DNA of 64,000 nt from a bacterium (GCA_905221375.1 CAJNCY010000002.1:1-64000), one strand, 5' to 3'; shown: positions 26,928 to 36,969, counted from the first letter of the stretch. A program made the numbers and translations. The notes: generated by a model not told the origin, from the sequence alone.

Positions 26928-29900
26928 TTAATCTTTTTTCTTCAATCCAAGAAATGCACCTACAGTAAACATTATTCCGGCAACTAATGACGTGAAGACT
27001 TCGCTAACTGTTCCGGTTTTTGGCAACCTATCATTGTTAGTAGTTGATTTACTATCAATATTGGTATGTTTATTATCTATGTTCTCTGGTTCATTAAGAT
27101 AAACTTCCTTCTTATTTTCATCAGGAACTGTAACTTTGACATCCTCAGTTGAATCAGATCTTTGACTTTTATCTAATTGACTATAATTTACTTGTACAGG
27201 AACTGTAGCTGTGACATCCTTAGTTGAATCAGATTTGTGGGAATGATTTTCTCTTTGTAAATCCTCCTTTTTGTAATTTTCATCTAATTGACTATGATTT
27301 GCTTGCACCTTATCTTTCTTTTTCGATACATCAAAAGTAGGTTTATTTTCCTCCTCCTTTTTCTCCTCTATTTTCTTGAATACAGGTTTTATAAGGGTAT
27401 CTTTTGATAGATTAAGAACATAGCCAACGTCTTTTTTCCCTTCGACACCAGAAATTTCCCAACCATCAAATTGATAGCCTTTTTCTAATTCACCCTTATA
27501 GACAGGTAAAATGAAATCTTCTTCCGACACTATCTTAAAACTCATTTCTTTTCCATTTTGAATGGTCACAGTCACCGTATGAGGTTTTAATTCGCTCACC
27601 TCTCCCGTATCTTTGTTTAAAATGAATTCTTTTACGGTCGTATTTCTTGCAAAATCTTTTACAACAATCTTAATGTTTAGTGTCTTATCTGTTAGTTGTT
27701 TAATATCATCAAATGATTTGTATTCTTTTCCATTTACATAAATATGTTTTTCTTGAATCTCACCATCGAATCCATTATTTCTTTTATCATTGATGTTAAA
27801 GACTACAGATTTGCCATCAGCATATTCAATACTAGTATTTCCCTTAGGATCAATATTTACTTCTGGTTTAACATTATCATATAAAAATTGATAGTGTACT
27901 CCAACCGCTTTCGCATTCAAATCGCTATAGCCAGTTTTAAGATAAACATTTCCATCCATATCTGTTACCTTATCTGGGAATCCGTTTGCTTTATAGTCTT
28001 TCATTCCCCAGTCCATGATGTCACCGTCTTTAACATTAAGCTTAACGTTAAAATCTCTAGTGTTATCAATGTGTAAATCTCCGTAGATTAAATAATTATC
28101 TACAACCGATTCATTAACTCTCAACTCCCAGTTAAAACCACCCTTATCAGAAATCTTACCTCTTAAATAAAATTCTGGATTTCGTACATAAATTTTATTA
28201 GATTTAGATGGATTAAAGTAGTTCTTGTCCATTGAAAGGTTTACTGGTTTTGCATCAATAAATAACGTAGAGCCATCTTCTTTTATAGCTTCTACATTGG
28301 ACTTATCCTCTCCAGTGTACTCTTTATCATCTTTACCAAATAATACCAGTTTAGAAGGATCTGTTACAAGATTTCCATCTTTATCGATTGCCTCCCCTTT
28401 ATCGTTCATTTTAAATCTAAACACTTGATACCTTACAATGTTAAAGCCGTCCAAAGCCGACATTAATACGGATTGAGTACTTCTTCCATCTTCAACATTT
28501 CTACTATCAGCATAAATTATTTTTTCTGATAAGGCTCTTAGATTAGGATTGGCCTTTTGTATTTTTGCTATATCTTCCTTGCTATAGACTCCATTTCCTT
28601 CTAACATATCCGTTTTTCCAGGATTATAGGTAGTCACTTTTAGTGCATAGCCTTTTCTCAGAATGATATTATCCTTTAATAGATATTGTTGTTTTTCTGA
28701 ATCAGAATAGATTTTACCAGATTCCATGTCCGTTAAATTGTTTGGTTTGTTTTTTGAAAGATCTCCTTCTCCTAATTCTATTACATTCCCATAACTTGAT
28801 GCATAGGGATATTCTGTTTTAGTTTCCTTATTTTTTTCAGGCATTCTAATCTTCGTTTCAGCTTTTATCTGATCACCATCTTTAACAAAGAATCTCATAT
28901 CTCCTGCAAAAGCTAATCCATCCACAATATCATTAATATTAGCGTATAAATCAAATGTCATCGTTTTTGAGTGGGAATCATACTTAGTCGTTTTGATTTC
29001 TATAGTTTTATAGTTATTGCCATAATATACCTTGGCATTTTTAGAAACATTACTTATCTTTCCAAGAATTTCAAAGTGTCCATCTTTAGATGGGCTTAAA
29101 ACACCATAAATTTTTGATTTTATTTCGTCAAGTTTTTCAATTTCATATTCTAAGGCACTACCATCGTCATAAGCAATGATGTTTCCCTTATCATCGTATT
29201 TATAATCGTATTCTTCTGTCCTCTTACCAGTTTCACTTGTAAAGTCATCAACTTCTCTAAATTTCTTTTTAATGAGTTTCTTCAAGTCTTTACTTTCAAA
29301 CTCTCTAATTGTTGAAATCGTTTTATGAATAGTCAAGCTAGATTTTTCTTCGATAGACTCTTCATTGTCTTGATGATTTTCTTCCTCAGTTGTATCTTTT
29401 TTAAGACTATCCTCTTTTCTATTTTCTAAATTTTTAAATTTAGATTCGGAAATCTCTCCAAGTTTTTGGTATTTAGATGAATCCTGATCAGGATCTACTA
29501 GATAATAGGAAATCATCCCCTTTTCATCAGCATGATCAGCAAATTTAATTCTATGAATCTTTGTGAAATTGCTAGATCCATCTAATGCAATGACTTCAAT
29601 GATTTTTCCTCTTAAATCTCCCGCACCATTAATTTCATAAATGGTATTTCCGTCTTTGTCAAGTTTCCTATTTCTTCCTTGACCCTCACCTGCATAAGTT
29701 ACTTCAAGATTTTTCTCAACCTCTCCATCTTCATTAACAAGAGCGGCTCCTGCATACCAAACTTCGTTTGCAATCTCGTCAAATTTTTCAGGATGTTCTT
29801 TTTGATCTCTCGCAAATAGGGTTTCATTCTTGTATTGATCTTTTACCTTGTGATAAGTATCCTTTGTGATCAACTTAATTTTTTCAGGATTTGAAAAATC

Positions 29901-32900
29901 AATCGAAACAATCTTAGGAGCTGTGTTATCAATTTTTACAGGAATATAGGAAACCTGCCATGGGTAATCTTTAGTTAATCTATATTTAAATTTATAGAAA
30001 TATTGACCTTCTGCAATCGGTTCAAATTGACCTCTTATCTTAGTAGCAGGATCTTGGTTATCCTTACTTTCTGGTGCATTTTCTTCTCTACCTCTAGGGT
30101 TATAGATGAGTCCATCCCACTTCAAGTCACCCCAAACTTTTAATTTTGAAGATTTGATTCCCTTTGCATCATTTCTCTTAGAGTTTAAAATTCCTTTAAT
30201 AAAGTGTTCTCTCGAAATGACTTTTAAGTCTCTTTGATTTTCTCCCTCTTTATTTGTATTTACTATTGAAATCAATCCTTCTTCGGCACTTCTTAATACA
30301 AGTGGAGAAGGTGTTAATCCTCTCTCAAGTTGAGCATCTTGAGGATTTCCATTTGAATCTAAAGGATAAATTTTAGCAATATTAGAACCACTTGATGATG
30401 GTGCGTTGATCCCTTCGTTATTGAAAGCAAATAATTCTGGATTTTGATCTAGGGATGTTGTATTTTTATCTTTTCTATTTTGTATAACTCCTGCTGGATT
30501 AAATTTATCTATACCATGTTCTCCACCAATTCCCTTATTTAAAGTTCCTGGAATTTTTGGTTTACCATCATCATCATAACCTTCCATTGTTTTTGATTTT
30601 GAACCCTCTTCCCAGGCCCATTTATCAAGGATTGGTTCGTGGTTCCAATTCCCAGCAAATCCCATTAGAGGCATCGATAAAGAAGGTTGGAAATTTGTTT
30701 TCTTCCCATTGGAATTTAGAGCTTCCATTTCTTCCACTGACTCAAAATGAATAAATGATTCTACAAATTTATTTTTGTTTTTAGCCTCTCCAACATTTAT
30801 AACCGCATTCAAATCAAAGCTAGAATTTGGGCTTATAGTGAAAGTATCATGCTCAAATGTGATATTTGCTCCTTTGATTTTTTCTGGGTGGATTTCTGGA
30901 ACAATTTGCTTACCATCTGGAGATTTTTCATCTTTGTATGTTTCATCCAGTTTGAGTCTATCAGTTAGAGCATCTGTAGTTATCGCTGATGCTGAAACTT
31001 TAAAGGTTAAAGGTCTGTTTGATGTATTGTGAAGCTTAATTGTAAAGTATTTTTTATCTCCTTTTATTTCTTTAAGAGAAATAGAACCATAAGAGTTTAC
31101 CAAACCCTTAGAATCCGTGTTTTGGAAAGTCGCTACAACTTCATTTCTCAAAGCATTTGCCACATTAATTAGCCCTGCTCCCTGTTGTCTAGGTGATGCA
31201 AAGTATTGACTTTTTTCTTTCCAAGACGTTGCGTCCATCATAGGCCGTGCAGTATTTTGTAGGGCAATTTTTGTAAGACTTGTAAGGTCTATTTTGTCAT
31301 CTCCCTTAAGATTTTTCAAGACAGGTCTTTCAAGCATTTCCTTTAACTTCGGTCTAATCAAAACAGTAGAAGCTGCTACGACTGGAGTTGCCATACTAGT
31401 CCCTGACATATAACCATAAGTTGATTTCCCATTAATGACATTAAGAGTAGATTTAATATTTTTACCTGGTGCTGAGACATCAGGCTTTAAAAGCAAATCT
31501 GTTCTCGGTCCCCAAGATGTGGATCCTGCTGGAACTATGATATCTTCTTTATACAATTCTTTGTCTGTGTCAGGTGCAAACTTAAAGTCAATCTCTTTTT
31601 CGTCACCTACATTCGGTTTATTAGAATTATAGCTTGCCATATCAATTGGATAGTATTGATCCAATTTATCTTTAAAATCTTCTTTATTATTCCTTTTAAT
31701 CTCAGTTTTTTTATCAGGATTAATCATGTTCCATAACTTTACACCATCATCTCCTGAAATTGAAAAAACTTGACTAGTAGTTCCTTCATCCTCCTCATAT
31801 CCCATAGCTGGAAGCTCTGTCCAATTATCTCTATTGTAGTAATTTACAGTATTTACAACCATAATGCCACGTGCGCCCTTATCCGTAGCTCTTTTAAAAG
31901 AATTTTTTAAATCCTTTGTATAAATTCTATCCATTACTGCAATTTTGCCCTTAAGATCCAATCCTATCAAATCTTGATCTTGACCTTTGCCTATATATAC
32001 AAATTTCAATTTATCAGGAGCTTTTGATCCATCTTCATTTGTTGTGATTTTATTCTTATCGAAAAAGGCCCCTATATTTCTGTATTTAAAATTTTCTCCA
32101 CCTATGTTGACTTTATCAAACTCAACTGTCTGATTTTTAGCAGAAGCGACCGCTATCGCATCTTCATGTGCTGCAGTTCGCGTTACATTTCCAGTATCTG
32201 TCATTTTCAGATTATTATTTGCTACTAAATCCCATGAAGAACTTGAAGCAGAAGTCGCATAGTTACCTGTAGCTACAACCATTGGAATGCCTGCTTTTCT
32301 TAACGCTCTAATAGCTTGCCAATATTTCTCACCTACAAGACCTGTTCCTGTAAAACCAGATGATACCGAAACAACATCGACATTGTGTTTGATGGAATCT
32401 TCAATAGCATGAAACATTGTTTCATCTCCTGCGAAGCCAGATCCTGCGTCAGAGTACATTTTATAAGAGAAGATCTGTGCATTAGGAGCAATTCCATCTA
32501 TTCCGTTAAAGTTCTTGATGTCTTTGTCAGTATCATTTCCCGCAAGAATCCCTGCAATATGCATCCCATGTGGATCAAAATAATCGCTCCCATCATCAGC
32601 TTTTTCTACAGTAATTTTACCACCATTATAATAATTGAAAGCATGAGGAATTTTATCACTCAACCAGAAATTTTTATCAGTACCTTTTAAGTCTTCTTTT
32701 TTGAATCTCATTGAGCCTTTAGCATCATCATCAATCCTCATGGCCTTATGCCTATAATCTGTCCCGGTATCGATATTTGAAATGACCATACCTCGGCCAT
32801 CAAAATTTTTACCAAATGGAGCATTGATAGACTTTAGGTAATCAATTGCCTCTTCAACTCCAATTTCCTTTCTAGCATGATTCATCATCGGTTGGACTTT

Positions 32901-33473
32901 CTGTGCCCTTTCAACAGATGAGATACCTTCTATTAGTTTAATCTTATCCAAATTATCTGGAGTTGTTTCTATTGCAACACCATTAAAAACCGTATCATAA
33001 GTATATAAAACTTTTGTATCCTTAAGATTGGATAATTCTTTGATTGCTTTTTCTCCAGATTCTTTATCTTTAAATTCAGCAATATAGACAAGTTTATCCT
33101 CTTTTTTGGGACTTTCTGGGTCTTTCCTTGCAGACGAGTCCGCTTTATCTTCTTGGGATTGATTGGAATCTTCTTTTATTTTTTCTTCTTCATTGCTAGT
33201 TTTATTATCTCTCACAGATTCTTTACTAACAACTTCTTTTTCCTCAATAACCGTTGTTTTCTTCTCTTCAGTATCCTTTGAAGTTTCTATAGCATTATGA
33301 ATATCTTCAAGTTTTTCTTTGTTTTCGTTTTGTTTACCTACTACTTTTTCTTTATCAGATATTTTTAAAGAATCTTCAGAACTAGGTGTATCTGCTAGGA
33401 TTACCTCATTAGGGACATATGCTGCTAAAATAACTGCAGCTGTGGTTAATGACAATACTGTACTTTTTTTCAT
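26928..33473 (-). CDS. prtA: cell-wall subtilisin-like serine protease PrtA
   Basis: 2,181 residues. Signal peptide (residues 1-28), Lys/Glu-rich linker (30-125), inhibitor_I9-like propeptide (128-195), then an S8 catalytic domain with Asp235 (ISNIDTG), His302 (PHGMHIAG) and Ser693 (GTSMATP). The PA-type insert (about 455-590) contains GKIAVMDRI. Downstream are Fn3-like and C5a-peptidase-like regions, an InlB-B-type repeat (GYQFDGW), a charged repeat region and LPKTG at 2150-2154 with a hydrophobic tail. It reads almost like pneumococcal PrtA (about 2,140 residues); the extra length is mainly duplicated QVNYSQLDKS/QANHSQLDEN segments before the anchor. PrtA is a surface protease linked to virulence and lactoferrin-derived apolactoferrin killing in pneumococcus. 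AAGGA lies 8 bp before the ATG. Confidence 0.96.
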   Translation of the reverse strand: MKKSTVLSLTTAAVILAAYVPNEVILADTPSSEDSLKISDKEKVVGKQNENKEKLEDIHNAIETSKDTEEKKTTVIEEKEVVSKESVRDNKTSNEEEKIKEDSNQSQEDKADSSARKDPESPKKEDKLVYIAEFKDKESGEKAIKELSNLKDTKVLYTYDTVFNGVAIETTPDNLDKIKLIEGISSVERAQKVQPMMNHARKEIGVEEAIDYLKSINAPFGKNFDGRGMVISNIDTGTDYRHKAMRIDDDAKGSMRFKKEDLKGTDKNFWLSDKIPHAFNYYNGGKITVEKADDGSDYFDPHGMHIAGILAGNDTDKDIKNFNGIDGIAPNAQIFSYKMYSDAGSGFAGDETMFHAIEDSIKHNVDVVSVSSGFTGTGLVGEKYWQAIRALRKAGIPMVVATGNYATSASSSSWDLVANNNLKMTDTGNVTRTAAHEDAIAVASAKNQTVEFDKVNIGGENFKYRNIGAFFDKNKITTNEDGSKAPDKLKFVYIGKGQDQDLIGLDLKGKIAVMDRIYTKDLKNSFKRATDKGARGIMVVNTVNYYNRDNWTELPAMGYEEDEGTTSQVFSISGDDGVKLWNMINPDKKTEIKRNNKEDFKDKLDQYYPIDMASYNSNKPNVGDEKEIDFKFAPDTDKELYKEDIIVPAGSTSWGPRTDLLLKPDVSAPGKNIKSTLNVINGKSTYGYMSGTSMATPVVAASTVLIRPKLKEMLERPVLKNLKGDDKIDLTSLTKIALQNTARPMMDATSWKEKSQYFASPRQQGAGLINVANALRNEVVATFQNTDSKGLVNSYGSISLKEIKGDKKYFTIKLHNTSNRPLTFKVSASAITTDALTDRLKLDETYKDEKSPDGKQIVPEIHPEKIKGANITFEHDTFTISPNSSFDLNAVINVGEAKNKNKFVESFIHFESVEEMEALNSNGKKTNFQPSLSMPLMGFAGNWNHEPILDKWAWEEGSKSKTMEGYDDDGKPKIPGTLNKGIGGEHGIDKFNPAGVIQNRKDKNTTSLDQNPELFAFNNEGINAPSSSGSNIAKIYPLDSNGNPQDAQLERGLTPSPLVLRSAEEGLISIVNTNKEGENQRDLKVISREHFIKGILNSKRNDAKGIKSSKLKVWGDLKWDGLIYNPRGREENAPESKDNQDPATKIRGQFEPIAEGQYFYKFKYRLTKDYPWQVSYIPVKIDNTAPKIVSIDFSNPEKIKLITKDTYHKVKDQYKNETLFARDQKEHPEKFDEIANEVWYAGAALVNEDGEVEKNLEVTYAGEGQGRNRKLDKDGNTIYEINGAGDLRGKIIEVIALDGSSNFTKIHRIKFADHADEKGMISYYLVDPDQDSSKYQKLGEISESKFKNLENRKEDSLKKDTTEEENHQDNEESIEEKSSLTIHKTISTIREFESKDLKKLIKKKFREVDDFTSETGKRTEEYDYKYDDKGNIIAYDDGSALEYEIEKLDEIKSKIYGVLSPSKDGHFEILGKISNVSKNAKVYYGNNYKTIEIKTTKYDSHSKTMTFDLYANINDIVDGLAFAGDMRFFVKDGDQIKAETKIRMPEKNKETKTEYPYASSYGNVIELGEGDLSKNKPNNLTDMESGKIYSDSEKQQYLLKDNIILRKGYALKVTTYNPGKTDMLEGNGVYSKEDIAKIQKANPNLRALSEKIIYADSRNVEDGRSTQSVLMSALDGFNIVRYQVFRFKMNDKGEAIDKDGNLVTDPSKLVLFGKDDKEYTGEDKSNVEAIKEDGSTLFIDAKPVNLSMDKNYFNPSKSNKIYVRNPEFYLRGKISDKGGFNWELRVNESVVDNYLIYGDLHIDNTRDFNVKLNVKDGDIMDWGMKDYKANGFPDKVTDMDGNVYLKTGYSDLNAKAVGVHYQFLYDNVKPEVNIDPKGNTSIEYADGKSVVFNINDKRNNGFDGEIQEKHIYVNGKEYKSFDDIKQLTDKTLNIKIVVKDFARNTTVKEFILNKDTGEVSELKPHTVTVTIQNGKEMSFKIVSEEDFILPVYKGELEKGYQFDGWEISGVEGKKDVGYVLNLSKDTLIKPVFKKIEEKKEEENKPTFDVSKKKDKVQANHSQLDENYKKEDLQRENHSHKSDSTKDVTATVPVQVNYSQLDKSQRSDSTEDVKVTVPDENKKEVYLNEPENIDNKHTNIDSKSTTNNDRLPKTGTVSEVFTSLVAGIMFTVGAFLGLKKKD

Positions 33474-33613
33474 TTTAATTCCTTACATATTTATTTAACT
33501 TCCAATAGATAGAAAACTTTAACTTTGCTAGCCTTTGTTATAAAAAGTTTTACTAAGTATTATCTAGGAAATAGAGTAGTGCATTTATATATAATTGTTA
33601 ACTCTCTGAAAAT

Positions 33614-33642
33614 AGTATATCAATTAAAAAAATTTAAGTCAA
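33614..33642 (-). promoter_or_regulatory. prtA promoter
   Basis: On the minus strand, TTGACT (33642-33637), 17 bp, TGATATACT with TATACT at 33619-33614. Leader about 134 nt. Confidence 0.85.
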
Positions 33643-33830
33643 GAAAAATTAATATGCATTAATTTATTTTTTAACACACATTAAAAATATAGAGTTAAAA
33701 ACTTTCGTAGTTAGCTGGGGGACATTATCAGAACATTCACACCATCAAAAATAGTAGCAATCAAATTAAAGCACTAGCAACATCACAAAGTCAAATATCA
33801 TTGATGAAATATCAGCGCTATTAAACAATA
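33643..33830. other. intergenic stretch upstream of prtA, nothing assigned
   Basis: AT-rich, no ORF with a start and ribosome site, no clear RNA. Short open stretches on the plus strand (about 33725-33843) lack start codons and may be coding debris. Confidence 0.4.
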
Positions 33831-33861
33831 TAAAAAACCGCTAAGAATAAGACTTAACGGT
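33831..33861 (-). terminator. terminator of the broken tRNA-Thr transcription unit
   Basis: ACCGTTAAG..CTTAGCGGT stem with TTTTTTATA on the minus strand. No protein gene ends here; the only upstream minus-strand unit after the ABC-operon terminator is the tRNA-like remnant. Confidence 0.75.
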
Positions 33862-33906
33862 TATCTTCTACATATCTATTTTTTCAAATCCTCAGTCGTT
33901 TATCTA

Positions 33907-34074
33907 CCTATAACCTAGGCTTTACGAGTGCCTTTCTCTACCAACTGATACTCAATGAAAATCAAAAAGCAAACTAGGAAACTAGCCGCAGGCTGCTCAA
34001 AACACTGTTTTGAGGTTGCAGATGGAAGCTGACGTGGTTTGAAGAGATTTTCGAAGAGTATGAGCTAAATCGGC
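33907..34074 (-). pseudogene. threonine tRNA (CGU) gene remnant split by a BOX
   Basis: On the minus strand, GCCGATTTAGCTCA (34074-34061) is the acceptor 5' strand and first half of a D-arm. After the BOX, TCAGTTGGTAGAG continues the D-loop, then AGGCA-CTCGTAA-AGCCT (anticodon arm, anticodon CGU) and AGGTTATAGG (variable loop, T-stem start, to 33907). Removing the BOX and one TCA duplicate gives a continuous tRNA 5' half. The T-loop, 3' acceptor strand and CCA are missing, and the D-stem lacks its closing C (GAGA instead of GAGC). Promoter and terminator survive. Confidence 0.75.
33949..34060 (-). repeat. BOX element inside the tRNA-Thr remnant
   Basis: 112 bp, TACTCAATGAAAATC to TTTTCGAAGAGTA, flanked by TGA at 33946-33948 and 34061-34063. 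Excising the element with one TGA restores AGCTCAGTTGG, the normal tRNA D-arm sequence. Confidence 0.93.
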
Positions 34075-34086
34075 TATTACACTTAC

Positions 34087-34114
34087 AGTATAGCACTCTG
34101 AGAATAGATGTCAA
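34087..34114 (-). promoter_or_regulatory. promoter of the tRNA-Thr remnant
   Basis: On the minus strand, TTGACA (34114-34109), 16 bp, TATACT (34092-34087). Predicted +1 near 34080, a few bases before the tRNA 5' end, as usual for a monocistronic tRNA. Confidence 0.8.
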
Positions 34115-34133
34115 GGAATTTTCATCTCTATTA

Positions 34134-34160
34134 GAAAAAGCCTGTCCTGAGACAAGGCTT
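34134..34160 (-). terminator. terminator of the ABC exporter operon
   Basis: AAGCCTTGTC..GGACAGGCTT stem with TTTTTC on the minus strand, 15 bp after the stop at 34175. Confidence 0.85.
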
Positions 34161-34174
34161 TGAATTTCTTCATC

Positions 34175-34960
34175 TTAGGACCCAGCACTTTCATAAGAAT
34201 CCAAGCCCCTGTCCCAGAGTTTAAGGGAAATACCAAAAAAGACAAGGGAAATTAACATCAAACCTCCGATATTAAAGATCACATCCTTGTCCTGCAAGAA
34301 ATAGCTAGCAGGATAGTAAGCCGTAAAGGCAAAAGGCACGATAAAGCTAATCAACCAACGAAGAGCTGAATTATAAATTGAAATGGGATACTTGGCGAAA
34401 TCATTGAACATATAGAAAATGTAAATCATGGCGCCTGACTGCTTGGTCCAAAAAGCGATACTAGCTGTCGCGATTTTCAAGGAAGTATAAATCAAGGTCG
34501 CAAAAGGAATACAAACTAGGAAAAGCAGGAATTTTGGAAGCGTCCAAGCAATACTTGATACTGTTGTCGCTAGTAAAATACCACCGACCAAGAGCTCGCC
34601 CAAGGCATCAATCTGAAAGGTCTCAACGAGTATATGGAAGAGCGGATTGATAGGACGAGTCAGATACTTGTCAAACTCCCCTTTTCGGACTAGTCGTTGC
34701 CCTAGCGCCCAGAGATTGTCAAAAAAGAGATGGTCCAGTCCCTTGGGAATCAAGGAAAATCCATAGATAAAGGCAATCTCTTGAAAAGTCCAACCTTCTA
34801 AGGATGGAATGTGTTGAAAGATGACATTGAGAAACAAGAGGTTCAAGCCTTGAGTTAGAAAAACTCCCAGCACACCAACCACAAAATCCACCTTGTATTC
34901 CATGATTTGTTTGATGTATTGTCTGATAAAAATCAGATGCATGCGTTGATATTTTTTCAT
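34175..34960 (-). CDS. ABC-2 family exporter permease (second subunit)
   Basis: 261 residues with about six transmembrane helices (VDFVVGVLGVFLTQGLNLLFLNVIF; LLVGGILLATTVSSIAW; FLLFLVCIPFATLIY; FIVPFAFTAYYPASYFL; IGGLMLISLVFFGISLKLW). Matches the ABC-2 type permeases of family PF06182, which come as two permease genes with one ATPase, as here. Starts 1 bp after the preceding permease stop. By position it corresponds to the pneumococcal three-gene exporter upstream of prtA. Substrate unknown. Confidence 0.85.
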   Translation of the reverse strand: MKKYQRMHLIFIRQYIKQIMEYKVDFVVGVLGVFLTQGLNLLFLNVIFQHIPSLEGWTFQEIAFIYGFSLIPKGLDHLFFDNLWALGQRLVRKGEFDKYLTRPINPLFHILVETFQIDALGELLVGGILLATTVSSIAWTLPKFLLFLVCIPFATLIYTSLKIATASIAFWTKQSGAMIYIFYMFNDFAKYPISIYNSALRWLISFIVPFAFTAYYPASYFLQDKDVIFNIGGLMLISLVFFGISLKLWDRGLDSYESAGS

Positions 34961-34961
34961 A

Positions 34962-35780
34962 CTAACCTCCCTGAATTGTGATAAAGGACTGAACTCGTTT
35001 CCAAATCAACTGAGACAAACCTACCATCACTAAGAGCCAGAAAAACTGCAAAGCGAGAGCCTGAAGAATCTGACTGGCATCGTATTTCCCAACAATGATC
35101 ATAACCGGAGTATAAATCAAGGATGAAAAAGGCAGGAAGGAGAGAATATCTGAAACAACCTTTGGAAAGAAAACCAAGGGAATCAAACTCCCAGACATAA
35201 AGGCCACTATGGAAGTCTTGAGTAGATTGGAACCCCATAGATTTTTAAAGACAAAGGCTGAAAATCCAAAGCAAATATTAAAGAAAAAATTAATCAGGTA
35301 GGCCAACGTTAAGCTAAAAAGATAAAGTACCGTTAATCCCAGCACTTCTACAATGCCTTGCCCAGAAATGATTTTCATCAAGACAATGACACTTAAAAAT
35401 GGAAGGCCAACGCTGATAAAAATCAACCACTTAGACCCAAGCTCGGTAAAAAGATAGGAGGCTGCAAAATGCACTGGTCGCAACAAGCGCATGATAATGG
35501 AGCCATCCTTAACCTCCTCCCCGATCATAAAGGAAGAATCTGACTTGGTCAAGAGATTGGTCACAAAACTCATGATGATGTAGAGGGTGATCTCTGCCAT
35601 ACTAAATCCCTGAATCAAGGACTCCTGCGAGGAATCAAAGACAGCCTTCCAGAGATAAAAAGCAACAAAAGCTCCCATGACATCGCCAATCCGATAAAGA
35701 AGAAAGTTGACTCGATAGGTAATCAACTCCTGAATCCCTGCATTGATAAAGGGTTTATAACGTCTCCACAATTTGGCCAT
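34962..35780 (-). CDS. ABC-2 family exporter permease (first subunit)
   Basis: 272 residues from MAKLWRRYKPFINAGIQELITYRVNF; AGGAG precedes the ATG, and the frame start at 35822 lies inside the ATPase gene. Six predicted transmembrane helices (VMGAFVAFYLWKAVF; ITLYIIMSFVTNLL; WLIFISVGLPFLSVIVLM; VLGLTVLYLFSLTLAYLINFFFNI; VSDILSFLPFSSLIYTPVMIIV; FFWLLVMVGLSQLIW). The TYRVNFLLYRIGD motif near the start is typical of the family. Forms the transporter with the next permease and the ATPase. Confidence 0.86.
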   Translation of the reverse strand: MAKLWRRYKPFINAGIQELITYRVNFLLYRIGDVMGAFVAFYLWKAVFDSSQESLIQGFSMAEITLYIIMSFVTNLLTKSDSSFMIGEEVKDGSIIMRLLRPVHFAASYLFTELGSKWLIFISVGLPFLSVIVLMKIISGQGIVEVLGLTVLYLFSLTLAYLINFFFNICFGFSAFVFKNLWGSNLLKTSIVAFMSGSLIPLVFFPKVVSDILSFLPFSSLIYTPVMIIVGKYDASQILQALALQFFWLLVMVGLSQLIWKRVQSFITIQGG

Positions 35781-35781
35781 C

Positions 35782-36774
35782 TTAGAGCTCCTTTCGGTAG
35801 AAGCGACGGATAATATCCTCAATATCCGTATCCATCATCTTCAAATCTCGGATTTCAAAATCAGACAGGGTTTGCTTGATAATGTTCGCCGACTGGTAGC
35901 GTGAACTATCAAATTCAATATTGAGGCTATTTCCTTGTCTATCAATGATCATATCAGGCAGGCCTTCATAGCGAGAAACGAGATGACTTTGACCCGGTAC
36001 TAGTTCAAAGGAAAGAGTCTTCATCTTGCCAAATGTCTCCTTGAGCTGGCTCACCGTTCCATCAAAAATCTCCTGCCCCTTGTCTATCATAAAAATCCGA
36101 TCACAGAGTTGCTCAATGTCGCTCAGGTCGTGAGTGGTCAAGAGAATGGTGGTTTCTTCCTCCTGATTGATCTGAGTAATAGCCCGACGAATGTTATCCT
36201 TGACCGAAACGTCCAAACCAATGGTCGGTTCATCTAAAAAGAGAACCTTGGGATTGTGGAGCAAGGAAGCCGCAATATCCGCCCGCATCCGTTGACCCAG
36301 TGAAAGAGTCCGCACAGGATCCTTGATAAAGTCCTTCAAATCCAAGACTTCATTCAAAAAATCCATGCGCTTATGAAAGAGCGAGTCTGGCACATCGTAA
36401 ATCTCTTTTAAGACCGTGTAGGTCTCTTGCAGTGCCAAATCCCACCACAGCTGGGTACGTTGTCCAAAAACAACCCCAATATCCTTGACATAATCTTGGC
36501 GATTGTCCTGCGGAATCTTGCCATTAATCCTACAAAAACCAGATGTCGGTTTCAAAATCCCGGTCAGCATTTTAATGGTTGTCGACTTCCCTGCACCATT
36601 GGCCCCGATAAAGCCTAAAATTTGCCCCTTGGGCACCTCAAAGGTCAAATCCTTGACCGCTTCAAAGGTCTGTTTTTCAGGATGAATAAAGGAGCGTAAT
36701 GCCCCCTTCAATCCCGGTTCCTTAACAGTCTTCACAAAATTTTTCTGAAGATGTTCCACTTCTATCATTGCCAT
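35782..36774 (-). CDS. ABC exporter ATP-binding protein
   Basis: 330 residues. Walker A GANGAGKST (near 55), Q-loop VFGQRTQLWW, signature LSLGQRMRAD, Walker B VLFLDEPTIGLD and switch His (LLTTHDL) are all present, so the ATPase looks functional. The C-terminal extension (about 240-330) is typical of ABC-2 exporters. First gene of the operon, followed 1 bp later by the first permease. A drug, peptide or envelope precursor is the likely cargo class, but the sequence does not say which. Confidence 0.92.
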   Translation of the reverse strand: MAMIEVEHLQKNFVKTVKEPGLKGALRSFIHPEKQTFEAVKDLTFEVPKGQILGFIGANGAGKSTTIKMLTGILKPTSGFCRINGKIPQDNRQDYVKDIGVVFGQRTQLWWDLALQETYTVLKEIYDVPDSLFHKRMDFLNEVLDLKDFIKDPVRTLSLGQRMRADIAASLLHNPKVLFLDEPTIGLDVSVKDNIRRAITQINQEEETTILLTTHDLSDIEQLCDRIFMIDKGQEIFDGTVSQLKETFGKMKTLSFELVPGQSHLVSRYEGLPDMIIDRQGNSLNIEFDSSRYQSANIIKQTLSDFEIRDLKMMDTDIEDIIRRFYRKEL

Positions 36775-36966
36775 ATCTATCTCCCTATGGTAAGGAATTG
36801 CAACATTGTATTTTTGACTACAAATATTCTAAATCCTTACTTTCTACACCTTCTCAATATTATTACAGAAGGCTTTATACCAACCTATTATAGTCCAATA
36901 AAAACTAGAATGCAAGCGTTTGCCTAAAGTTTATGAAATTAGAAATTTCTCTCTTAAAATGGTATT
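36775..36966. other. intergenic region upstream of the ABC exporter
   Basis: AT-rich promoter region of the minus-strand ABC operon; no ORF or RNA gene recognised. A BOX follows at 36970. Confidence 0.4.
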
Positions 36967-36969
36967 TTA

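Noticed and set aside
33725..33843. Open plus-strand stretches upstream of prtA that read like coding sequence
   Set aside because: Neither has a start codon or SD and both are bounded by stops; at most old debris.
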